A stretch of DNA of 64,000 bases from Hufsiella ginkgonis (GTDB lineage Bacteria > Bacteroidota > Bacteroidia > Sphingobacteriales > Sphingobacteriaceae), in contig NZ_WVHS01000002.1 in assembly GCF_009834915.1 (NCBI RefSeq), positions 868,001 through 932,000 of the forward strand, read 5' to 3'. This document shows positions 27,031 through 34,862 of this stretch, piece by piece. Numbering within the stretch: the stretch's first letter is position 1; each line of letters opens with the position of its first letter. The notes beneath the pieces were generated by a model. It had not been told where the DNA came from and did not search any database. It worked only from the letters and a program-made list of their open reading frames with translations. Made by a program: the position numbers and the translations under genes.

Positions 27031-28692
27031 ATGTTTCATTTTTCTTTCCTAACCGGCAGGATTATGGTCGCGTTTGTATCGGCATTACTGATCATGTTTT
27101 CATTTTCCTTTACCAATCAGCCTGTTGCGATGAACGGCCGTACCTTCTACATCGATGCCCTGAACGGTAACGACCGCAACGACGGTCTCAGCCAGGCAAA
27201 ACCCTGGAAAAGCCTGTCACGAGTAAACGCAGCCACCTTTGTGCCGGGCGATCAGTTGCTGTTTAAAGCTTCCGGCAAATGGGAAGGGCAACTCCACCCA
27301 AAAGGCTCGGGGAATAAACAAAACCCCATTCGCATAGGTAAATATGGCAAAGGCCGCCGTCCGCATTTAGAGGGTGGTGGAACCGCGAACGGCACCGTTT
27401 ACCTCTACAATCAGCAATATTGGCGCATCAGCAGCCTGGAGATCACAAACTACCGTGCGGACGAAGAAACCGGCCTGAGCCTGGAGGAGTGGGAAAACCG
27501 GAATACTACCAGTTATGTCAAACCTGCGCTTCCACCTCAATTTAAGAATAAAAACCAACCCAAATACGGCATCTATGTACAGGGCGAAGATGCCGGTGAA
27601 CTGTCAGGCCTCAGCCTCGTTGACCTGGACATCCACGGCGTAAACGGCTACATCGACCAGGCAGACGAGGCCAGCAAAGACAATGGCGGCGTTTTTTTTA
27701 AGATCACCGGTATGGTAAAACCCACCTGGTTCAGTGACATACTGATCGAATCCAATACCGTTCATGATGTAGACCGCACAGGCATGGTGATCTGCAGCTC
27801 AACGTGGAGCCAGCGCACTTTTACGGGGAACGGCAACTGGACGCCCTCGAAAAACATCGTGATCCGCAAGAACGTATTTAGTAATACGGGCGCCAATGCG
27901 CTGATCGTGCGCGTTGCCCTGGACCCGCTTATGGAGTATAACCTGTTTGATCATTGCGCCATTAAAGCCTCCGGCAACGCCGCCTTCAGCTTTAATTCTG
28001 ACGGTGCTTTGTGGCAGTTCAACGAGTGCCGGTTCACCAAAGCCAATATCGACGATCGCGACGCCGGCGGGATCGATTCGGATTATAAGACCAGGGGCAC
28101 TATCGTGCAATACAATTTTGTACATGATAACGACTACGGTATGCTGATCACCGGCGGCCCCGCGCAATTCAACGATGGCACCCTGGTACGCTACAACATC
28201 TTTGAGAACGACGGACGCTATGCGCATCCCACCCATGGAAAATGCGTGCTCCGCGTAGGAGGCAGCGCCACAAACACCCGGATCTACAACAACGTGGTGT
28301 ATTTGGGACCTGACCAGGCCGATATTAAGATCGTATCCCACGAGACCTGGAAAACCGCCCCGGACGGAACCATCTACCAGAACAACATCTTTTACAACCT
28401 CGGCAAAAACGCTGCGTACGATTTGGGGGAGAGTACAAACAGCTTTTTCGGGAACAACCTTTATTTCGGTGAGCCGGCAACACAACAGCCCGGCGATAGT
28501 AAAGCGTTGCGTACTGATCCCCTGCTGGTCAACCCCGGGAAAGGCGACCCCGCAGGGTACCGCCCGGCCCCTCGATCTCCGGCCGTTGGTGCGGGGGTAC
28601 GCGTTGACGATGCCGGAAAGCGGGACTATTTTGGCACGGCATTACCGTTGCAACGATCGCCTTCAGTGGGCGTGGCAGAGCCTGGACATTGA
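27031..28692 (+). CDS. Secreted beta-helix protein, paralog of the preceding lipoprotein
   Basis: This 553-residue protein (from the ATG at 27031; a TTG at 27007 in the same frame is less likely) has a signal peptide built around MVAFVSALLIMFSFSF but no lipobox. The mature part TFYIDALNGNDRNDGLSQAKPW and most later coils follow the 25193 protein closely, including DAGGIDSDYKTRGTIVQYNF followed by VHDNDYGMLI. This is a tandem duplication in which one copy is membrane-anchored and the other free in the periplasm or secreted. The same unknown enzymatic role is expected. The long hairpin lies just upstream; the GH28 gene starts 84 bp downstream. Confidence 0.75.
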   Translation: MFHFSFLTGRIMVAFVSALLIMFSFSFTNQPVAMNGRTFYIDALNGNDRNDGLSQAKPWKSLSRVNAATFVPGDQLLFKASGKWEGQLHPKGSGNKQNPIRIGKYGKGRRPHLEGGGTANGTVYLYNQQYWRISSLEITNYRADEETGLSLEEWENRNTTSYVKPALPPQFKNKNQPKYGIYVQGEDAGELSGLSLVDLDIHGVNGYIDQADEASKDNGGVFFKITGMVKPTWFSDILIESNTVHDVDRTGMVICSSTWSQRTFTGNGNWTPSKNIVIRKNVFSNTGANALIVRVALDPLMEYNLFDHCAIKASGNAAFSFNSDGALWQFNECRFTKANIDDRDAGGIDSDYKTRGTIVQYNFVHDNDYGMLITGGPAQFNDGTLVRYNIFENDGRYAHPTHGKCVLRVGGSATNTRIYNNVVYLGPDQADIKIVSHETWKTAPDGTIYQNNIFYNLGKNAAYDLGESTNSFFGNNLYFGEPATQQPGDSKALRTDPLLVNPGKGDPAGYRPAPRSPAVGAGVRVDDAGKRDYFGTALPLQRSPSVGVAEPGH

Positions 28693-28776
28693 ATACCGGT
28701 TCCCCGGGGTATTTTCAGGCTATTTGGCGGCGGATAAGTATCTTTATCCGGCATAAATAACGCCAAGCGCAAAATC

Positions 28777-30132
28777 ATGAAAACGAAAACCTTTAAGCTC
28801 GCCCTGTTTCTTGTGGCTTCCATGATGCTGACACTCCAAAGCTATGCCCTGGAGGTTTTTCCTGACGGCTCGCCGATACCTGACTGGTTCAGGCAAAATG
28901 CCCCTACCGACCTATCAACATTGGGTAAACAATACCGTATTACCGATTACGAGCTGGCTAAAGACAGTACCGTGGTGCAGACAAAGAAGCTACAGGACGT
29001 TATCGACAAAGCCTATGAGAACGGCGGCGGCGTGGTGGTTATTCCCAAGGGAACCTTTTTAAGCGGCTCGCTGTTCTTCAAAAAGGGAACACATCTCCAC
29101 CTGGAAGAAGGCGCCAGGCTGAAAGGCAGCGACGACATCAGTAATTTTCCCCTGGTGATGACCCGTATGGAAGGGCAAACCTTAAAATATTTTGCTGCGC
29201 TGGTAAACGCCGACGGCCTTGACGGATTTACCATTTCGGGGAAAGGAACCATCGATGGTAACGGGCTGCGGTACTGGAAAGCATTTTGGTTAAGGCGCCA
29301 GTTCAATCCAAACTGTACCAATATGGATGAAATGCGCCCCCGGCTTGTATACATCTCGAACAGCAGGAACGTCAGGCTTTCGGATGTAAAACTAATGAAC
29401 TCGCCATTCTGGACGACCCATTTCTATAAATGTGAAAACGTAAAACTCCTCGGCCTGCACATCTCTTCTCCGAAAGAACCCGTTAAAGCGCCGAGTACCG
29501 ACGCAGTTGATATCGATGGGTGCAAAAATTTCCTCATTAAAAACTGCTACATGTCTGTAAATGACGACGCCGTAGCCCTTAAAGGCGGTAAAGGCCCCTT
29601 AGCTGATAAGGATGAAAATAACGGGGAGAACATGAATATCATCATCGAAGATTGCACATACGGGTTTTGCCATGGTGCGCTAACGCTGGGGAGTGAATCC
29701 ATTCACAACCGCAACATCATACTGCGCCGTATCAGGATACAAAATGCGGAGCGCCTGCTTTGGCTTAAAATGCGTGGCGACACCCCCCAAAATTATGAAT
29801 ACGTACGGGTAGAAGACATTGAAGGAAGCAATATTTCGAACTTCTTATTCATACGCCCGTGGACACAGTTCTTCGATCTCAAAGGAGTGAAGGAAGTGAG
29901 GACATCGTCTGGCAGCAACATCACCATGCGCAATATTAAACTGGATTGTACCAACTTTTTTAACGTAGGGCTCCCGGATGCCGGCGGCCTTGCTAATGGC
30001 TTTAAGTATACGTTAGCTGATTTTACGTTTGAAAACCTCCATATCACCGCAAAAAACCCGCAGGCAGACACTTCGGTGGTGAAGAACTTCATACTAAAGA
30101 ATGTAAATGTTAACGGGAAAAAGATATTTTAG
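28777..30132 (+). CDS. Glycoside hydrolase family 28 (polygalacturonase-type)
   Basis: This 451-residue protein has a signal peptide cut after QSYA (residue 24). The GH28 beta-helix shows all four family blocks: STDAVDID (Asp242 in the usual Asn-Thr-Asp place), NDDAVALK (Asp263/Asp264), CHGALTLGSE (His299), and LLWLKMR (Lys331). Known chemistry is inverting hydrolysis of alpha-galacturonosyl, rhamnogalacturonan or xylogalacturonan linkages. The first Gly of the usual Gly-His-Gly is Cys here, and Ser replaces Asn in the Asp block; the latter is common in Bacteroidota. It is the clearest pointer that the target glycan contains galacturonic acid. Confidence 0.9.
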   Translation: MKTKTFKLALFLVASMMLTLQSYALEVFPDGSPIPDWFRQNAPTDLSTLGKQYRITDYELAKDSTVVQTKKLQDVIDKAYENGGGVVVIPKGTFLSGSLFFKKGTHLHLEEGARLKGSDDISNFPLVMTRMEGQTLKYFAALVNADGLDGFTISGKGTIDGNGLRYWKAFWLRRQFNPNCTNMDEMRPRLVYISNSRNVRLSDVKLMNSPFWTTHFYKCENVKLLGLHISSPKEPVKAPSTDAVDIDGCKNFLIKNCYMSVNDDAVALKGGKGPLADKDENNGENMNIIIEDCTYGFCHGALTLGSESIHNRNIILRRIRIQNAERLLWLKMRGDTPQNYEYVRVEDIEGSNISNFLFIRPWTQFFDLKGVKEVRTSSGSNITMRNIKLDCTNFFNVGLPDAGGLANGFKYTLADFTFENLHITAKNPQADTSVVKNFILKNVNVNGKKIF

Positions 30133-30234
30133 GAGATAGTCAACGAAAAAATCATGCGCTTCTCCATACTTCCGCCGCCTGGCAGACCGCTTGCATCCTG
30201 AACCTACGGCGCGATAGATAATACGAATGCAACT

Positions 30235-30597
30235 ATGGACAATTCACAAACACACGATCAGCGTATAGCAAAAATGATCTTTGCCTCGGTGTATCCCCAT
30301 TACGTGGCGAAAGTAGAAAAGAAAGGCCGCACAAAAGAGGAATTACACCAGGTGATAACCTGGTTAACCGGCTTCGACAATAACAAGCTCCGGGAGCTTA
30401 TACAGGAAAGGGTAACGTTTGAAGCGTTTTTTCAGCAGGCTTCCCTAAATCCTGCTGCGCACCTGATCACCGGGCTGATCTGCGGATACCGCGTGGAAGA
30501 GATCGAAAACCCGTTAACACAGCAAGCCCGGTACCTGGATAAGTTGGTGGACGAGCTGGCGAAAGGAAGGAAAATGGAAAAGATCCTCCGCAGGTGA
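30235..30597 (+). CDS. DUF2200 family protein
   Basis: This 120-residue cytosolic protein matches the DUF2200 family end to end: IAKMIFASVYPHYVAKVEKK at the start, TWLTGFDNNKLRELI in the middle and IENPLTQQARYLDKLVDELA followed by KGRKMEKIL at the end. Family members are widespread small proteins of unknown function, often near other single-gene accessory functions. It is complete and not obviously linked to the glycan genes upstream. Its stop overlaps the beginning of a decayed reading frame. Confidence 0.9.
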   Translation: MDNSQTHDQRIAKMIFASVYPHYVAKVEKKGRTKEELHQVITWLTGFDNNKLRELIQERVTFEAFFQQASLNPAAHLITGLICGYRVEEIENPLTQQARYLDKLVDELAKGRKMEKILRR

Positions 30598-30697
30598 TCA
30601 CACACGGATCCACCATCAAATGTTCGCGGAAGGCGGCTTTGAAAACGGCATGAGCCCGACCCTTAAGCAGCTGGATGGATTGCTGGCTTCGGAATAA
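30596..30697 (+). pseudogene. C-terminal remnant of an SRPBCC/AHSA1-type gene
   Basis: An open stretch without a usable start encodes DHTRIHHQMFAEGGFENGMS then PTLKQLDGLLASE and a stop. The pattern MFAEGGFE..M...L.QLD.LL resembles the last helix of SRPBCC (activator of Hsp90 ATPase-like) proteins. No N-terminal part is present upstream, where the DUF2200 gene occupies the sequence. This looks like a 5'-deleted gene end. The call is from pattern memory. Confidence 0.4.
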
Positions 30698-30699
30698 CC

Positions 30700-31815
30700 C
30701 TATGGCGTACCGCCGGCTTTTTGTTCGGCAAGACCTTTATTCCGCTTGCCGGTTAAATATTTCCTCACGGGAATATCGTAAGCGACCATAACCAGGTAAG
30801 CTGCCCCGAACAGCAGGACGATCCCCGCTATGATGATGACCGCCAATTGCGTGGCTCCCGGTTTGTGGCTGGTATAATAGTTACCGAACATCCATAACAC
30901 GGCATAATGGGTCATGTACAACGGGTAGGAGATCTTTCCCGAGAATGTACATACATTTTTTAAGCGGGGCGTTAACCTGGCCCCTGCGCCTAAAGCGATT
31001 AGTAACGGAAAATAAACGAGCACTGCCAACGGTTCGGTTATCCAATTCCATTGAGAGAATGGCATGATAAAAGTCAGGAACAATAAAATGGCTACGCCGG
31101 GAAATCCCAGTTTGTTTTTAATGATCCAGTTAGAACGGTAAATAAGCAGTCCTGCCAAAAAAGAATAGGAGATCCGGGCGCTCCCGTCCCAGAAAGTGGG
31201 GCCGCTCCACCCTCCCAATAAATTGCCGGAACGGTAACTTACCCAACAAATGGCCACCGCCGATAGAAGGGCTAACAGCTGCAGGTAACCGCGGCTGAGT
31301 TTACAAAGCACAAATGCGTAAACGATATTGGCCACATATTCCCAAAACAACGACCACGATGGCGCATTAAAGCTGAACAGGTTAAATCCACGGTCTTCTA
31401 TAACGGGAAAGGGAATAAGCAGCACCGAGCAAAAAAACACCAGGATGATCCTGCCTGCGCCGTACGATCCGGGATGGCCGCCAAACGGATCGAATAAAAA
31501 TGCAAGCAGGCCGAGTACCGATCCTGCCACGACCAGCGGGTGCAGGCGTATGATCCTTGATTTAAAGAATTCGGGAACGCCCATTTTTCCGATACGATCA
31601 TCGTAAGCATATGCGATCACAAATCCCGAAAGGCAGAAGAAGAAGTCGACCGCCAGGAAACCGTGCCCGATAAAATTTTTGCCGGCATCGGTGTAAACCC
31701 ATTCCATAAAATGAAACGTTACCACCGCCAGGGCGGCAATCCCTCTTAACCCGTCGAGAATTTCGAAGTGACGCTTCATTTTCAGCATTGCTGGTGTGGT
31801 ATTGTTCGTATCCAT
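30700..31815 (-). CDS. Membrane acyltransferase, family 3 (OafA-like)
   Basis: This 371-residue protein has about ten membrane helices and the acyltransferase-3 opening FEILDGLRGIAALAVVTFHF, whose His near residue 41 is the expected catalytic one, plus the second conserved block FCLSGFVIAYAY near 60-70. Such enzymes transfer acetyl or other acyl groups to surface or exported sugars. Its position just before, and divergent from, the exopolysaccharide locus suggests decoration of that polymer, which is inference. ATGs at 31815 and at the MLKMKRHF segment are both possible starts. Confidence 0.88.
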   Translation of the reverse strand: MDTNNTTPAMLKMKRHFEILDGLRGIAALAVVTFHFMEWVYTDAGKNFIGHGFLAVDFFFCLSGFVIAYAYDDRIGKMGVPEFFKSRIIRLHPLVVAGSVLGLLAFLFDPFGGHPGSYGAGRIILVFFCSVLLIPFPVIEDRGFNLFSFNAPSWSLFWEYVANIVYAFVLCKLSRGYLQLLALLSAVAICWVSYRSGNLLGGWSGPTFWDGSARISYSFLAGLLIYRSNWIIKNKLGFPGVAILLFLTFIMPFSQWNWITEPLAVLVYFPLLIALGAGARLTPRLKNVCTFSGKISYPLYMTHYAVLWMFGNYYTSHKPGATQLAVIIIAGIVLLFGAAYLVMVAYDIPVRKYLTGKRNKGLAEQKAGGTP

Positions 31816-31956
31816 CGACGCATGCCTGGCCTGGGTTAAATTAAGGGAATATCCCCTGATTTGCCCGGGTACAAGTTATTTAAAAGTTCCCGGAGGGAGC
31901 TTGAAATGCCGCCTGAACCAATGGACAAAAAGCAACTTTAACAAACAATACCTGTT

Positions 31957-32289
31957 ATGGTTCGTTGTTTTATTTCATTCCTTATTCTACTCCCTATGTT
32001 TTCCATTAAAACAATAACGCCTGTTAGTGCAGAAACGCTTTTTTCGTCTTTAAAAACCGAATTCGCCGATTATGTCAACTCACGCCTTGGGTCAAACCTT
32101 GCAGTAGAATTTGCGCATGTGCAGGATATAATCAATATATCTTTTGCAGAAGTGATCGGCGTGACCACTTTCACGATAACGGTTACCGGCGATGAGCTTA
32201 CGCTAACACATGCTCCCGGCGGCGCTGAACACAATACGGCACTGCTGGAACAACACCTCACTGATTTCCTCAATGAGAAAGTAAGCTAA
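31957..32289 (+). CDS. Small secreted protein of unknown function
   Basis: This 110-residue protein has a signal peptide (MVRCFISFLILLPMFSI..., cut near residue 25, VSA|ETL) and a compact mature domain of about 85 residues with predicted helix-strand-strand-helix order (LFSSLKTEFADYVNSRL, VTTFTITVTGDELTLTH, LLEQHLTDFLNEKVS). I do not recognise the family. Its stop is 15 bp before the GTG start of the next beta-helix gene, so the two are likely co-translated and may work together on the exopolysaccharide. Confidence 0.6.
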   Translation: MVRCFISFLILLPMFSIKTITPVSAETLFSSLKTEFADYVNSRLGSNLAVEFAHVQDIINISFAEVIGVTTFTITVTGDELTLTHAPGGAEHNTALLEQHLTDFLNEKVS

Positions 32290-32304
32290 ACAGCCATAAG
32301 CGCA

Positions 32305-33642
32305 GTGTCGGCCTCTCTTAAAATAACCTGCACGAAAATCAGCATATTCTGCCTGTTATCTATCGTTTCCTGCCACGTTTCGGCCACAAATTACTATGTA
32401 AGCCCCGGCGGTAATCCCCGTTTTAACGGCCGTTCGCCATCAAGACCAAAAAACCTGATACAAGATGCCGCTAATTTAACCCGCCCGGGAGACACGGTTT
32501 TTGTGATGGCCGGCACCTATAGAAACAGTTGTCCGTCATGCAATGTGATAGAAGTAGTCAAGGGCGGGACTAAAGACAAATACATCGTTTTTACTAACTA
32601 TCGCGGTCACCACCCGGTTATCGCTTTTAACGGTTGGGGTGGATTCTCGGTCCGCAACAACGTTAGTTATATAAAGATCAGCGGTTTCGAAATAATCGGT
32701 AACAATGCGAACGTTACACTGGCCGCTGCGCTCCGGCAGCCGAAGGGTTGTATAAACAAAAAAGGAAGCTACGACCCCGCATATAATGGTAACGGGATAG
32801 CCATTGATGGTAGAAGCGGAAAACACCCGCATCATATCATAATCTCGAACAACACAGTACACGATTGCGGCGGTGGCGGTATAAGCGCATCGCAAGCAGA
32901 TTACATCACTTTCGAAGACAACATTGTATATAACACCGGCTTATATACCCTGTTCGGAGCGAGCGCGATCTCCTTCTACCAATTCTGGAACTACGACCGC
33001 GCCGCGGGATATCGCAATGTCATCAGACGCAATAAATGCTTCAACAACCGTTCTTATGTGCCCTGGTTCGTCAATTGCGAGATTACTGATGGAAATGGGA
33101 TCATTATAGATGATTTCAGGAATAAGCAAAACGGCTCACGCCTTGGCAGCTACAAAGGACGAACATTGATCGAAAATAACGTTTGCTGGTTCAATGGCGG
33201 AACAGGTATACATTCTTTCCAAAGTGATCATGTCGATATTATTAATAACACGGCTTATTGTAACTCTCAGAGCGAAGAGCTAACCGCCGGGCAGATCCTC
33301 GCGGGAGCGAGCGGTGATATCAGGATCGTTAATAATATCCTGGTAGCCGATGGTTCGAATAATTATAATACAAACTACGCGAATACGCAACTTACCTATT
33401 TAAATAACCTGCACTTTAATGTTACAGCCCCCGGGCGAATAAAAGCGGCTATTTCCAATGCAAGCTGTATAGTGGGTCTCGACCCTGGATTTATATCACC
33501 GCGGAAGAGCCTCGATGCCGATTTTAACCTCAGCCCCCATAGCCCTGCCATTAACCGGGGTAATCGCGGACTTTATAGTAAGGGCGATTTTAATCATCGG
33601 TCGCGGACCGTGCCAAATGATATAGGCGCTTTCGAACACTAG
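32305..33642 (+). CDS. Secreted right-handed beta-helix protein at the head of the exopolysaccharide locus
   Basis: This 445-residue protein has a signal peptide (about 1-27) and the mature start NYYVSPGGNPRFNGRSPS, followed by a DUF1565-like first coil (RPGDTVFVMAGTYRN) and NosD-type coils (HHIIISNNTVHDCGGGGISA, IINNTAYCN). It starts with GTG: the frame has a stop at 32287 and no ATG before the signal peptide. Polysaccharide synthesis loci often carry a beta-helix lyase or epimerase that trims or releases the polymer, a reasonable but unproven role here. The mature protein contains several Cys (for example CPSC near 72-75) that could form disulfides. Confidence 0.72.
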   Translation: MSASLKITCTKISIFCLLSIVSCHVSATNYYVSPGGNPRFNGRSPSRPKNLIQDAANLTRPGDTVFVMAGTYRNSCPSCNVIEVVKGGTKDKYIVFTNYRGHHPVIAFNGWGGFSVRNNVSYIKISGFEIIGNNANVTLAAALRQPKGCINKKGSYDPAYNGNGIAIDGRSGKHPHHIIISNNTVHDCGGGGISASQADYITFEDNIVYNTGLYTLFGASAISFYQFWNYDRAAGYRNVIRRNKCFNNRSYVPWFVNCEITDGNGIIIDDFRNKQNGSRLGSYKGRTLIENNVCWFNGGTGIHSFQSDHVDIINNTAYCNSQSEELTAGQILAGASGDIRIVNNILVADGSNNYNTNYANTQLTYLNNLHFNVTAPGRIKAAISNASCIVGLDPGFISPRKSLDADFNLSPHSPAINRGNRGLYSKGDFNHRSRTVPNDIGAFEH

Positions 33643-34071
33643 TTCAGGAACATTACCCGGGCAATATAATTCCCACATATCCCAAAACGGGGAATAGCGG
33701 GATTCCCATAGGTATTGCAATAAGGCAAAAACATGTTATTTAAATGTCATTGCTCTGAAATCTGAAATATATCCCGCCTTTTATCTTTTTTATTTTTAAA
33801 ACAATAGGTAAGATTATCGGCAACCTATATTTAATTATAAAGCACAAGCAGGCATGATGGTTGCCTGATTAGAGTTGAAATAGATCTCGCATAGGCTTTT
33901 TTGCAATACAGCAGAAAAAGTAAATTTACTACCTCCAGAAGGTTTTTCATTCAAATCACACAGGCACGCAAAATCGTGCCGGGCAACGTGTTGTCATTTA
34001 CCTCCCATTAATCTATTCTTTTAAACGGTTACCGCCATTGCTGCCGGTACATCAAACCATTAACTAATGTT
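33643..34071 (+). promoter_or_regulatory. Long leader/promoter region of the exopolysaccharide operon
   Basis: These 429 bp hold no gene. They contain two compact hairpins: CAGGCA/TGCCTG (33849-33867) and GGCACG/CGTGCC with a CAAAAT loop (33963-33980). An AT-rich stretch at 33770-33840 could house the promoter. The length suggests post-initiation control of the polymer genes. No RfaH-type ops element is seen on the sense strand. Confidence 0.5.
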
Positions 34072-34857
34072 ATGAATAATACCTTAAAAAATCATTACGC
34101 AGGACGCGTTAAAATCCTTATCACTAGTATGGCATTGCTTTCGATGCTATCGGCCTGCAGTTCGTACAAAGACATTCCTTACCTCCAGGATTTGAGCGCA
34201 TCGCCCGTCACCACCGGTGATCTTACCAATTATAGTTCTCTTTCCATACAACCCGGGGACCAGTTAGCCATCAATGTGGGAAGTTTAAACCCGGAGACCG
34301 CTAATCTATTTAATAAGACGTTGCAAAACGGCGGCAATTCCGGCAATTCAACCTACGGGTATCTCGTTAGTCCGGAAGGCGACATCACGTTACCGCTGGC
34401 AGGTACCATTAAAGCGGCGGGATTAACTACCGCGCAGCTATCATCACAACTTCTCCAGAAATTATCACCTTTCCTCAAAGAGCCTACGGTATCTGTACAG
34501 GTGCTCAATTTCAAAGTTTCCGTGCTCGGAGATGTCCTGAGACCTGATATCTACAGGAGCGCCAGTGAACGTCTTACCGTTACCGAAGCGCTCAGCCTTG
34601 CCGGTGACCTGAATATTACGGCCAAACGCGAGATCGTCCTGGTTAGGGAGATAGACGGAAAACGCATGTTTATCCGGCTCGATCTTAAAAAGAAAGACTT
34701 GTTCGAATCACCCTATTTCTATCTTAAAAGCAACGACCAGTTAGTGGTACAACCCGGAAAGCTTAAACTGACATCAGCAGACACCGGCTACCGCAATGCC
34801 AGCCTGGTGATCTCTGCGCTTTCGTTGCTCGCAATCACCATTTCCATCCTTAAATAA
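34072..34857 (+). CDS. Polysaccharide export outer-membrane lipoprotein (Wza/OPX type)
   Basis: This 261-residue lipoprotein (lipobox MLSAC, Cys29) has a Poly_export domain (about 50-150, LSIQPGDQLAINVGSLNPE and GYLVSPEGDITLPLAGTIKA) and a SLBB domain (about 155-235, FKVSVLGDVLRPDIY). A C-terminal hydrophobic helix (LVISALSLLAITISIL) is the likely outer-membrane anchor. It is shorter than E. coli Wza, as usual in Bacteroidota. It forms the exit channel with the tyrosine-kinase copolymerase encoded 5 bp downstream. It is first gene of the synthesis operon. Confidence 0.94.
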   Translation: MNNTLKNHYAGRVKILITSMALLSMLSACSSYKDIPYLQDLSASPVTTGDLTNYSSLSIQPGDQLAINVGSLNPETANLFNKTLQNGGNSGNSTYGYLVSPEGDITLPLAGTIKAAGLTTAQLSSQLLQKLSPFLKEPTVSVQVLNFKVSVLGDVLRPDIYRSASERLTVTEALSLAGDLNITAKREIVLVREIDGKRMFIRLDLKKKDLFESPYFYLKSNDQLVVQPGKLKLTSADTGYRNASLVISALSLLAITISILK

Positions 34858-34862
34858 CCAAG

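Noticed and set aside
28692-28715. Weak hairpin AATACC/GGTATT after the second beta-helix gene
   Set aside because: Only 6 AT-rich pairs and two or three T; not convincing as a terminator.
31796-32017. 73-codon plus-strand frame between the acyltransferase and the small secreted protein
   Set aside because: It overlaps both real genes' ends, has no domain or signal peptide, and the ATG at 31957 gives a clear secreted protein in another frame.
34029-34045. Possible ops/RfaH element (GGCGGTAAC) before the exopolysaccharide genes
   Set aside because: It reads on the antisense strand relative to the operon and lacks the rest of the element.
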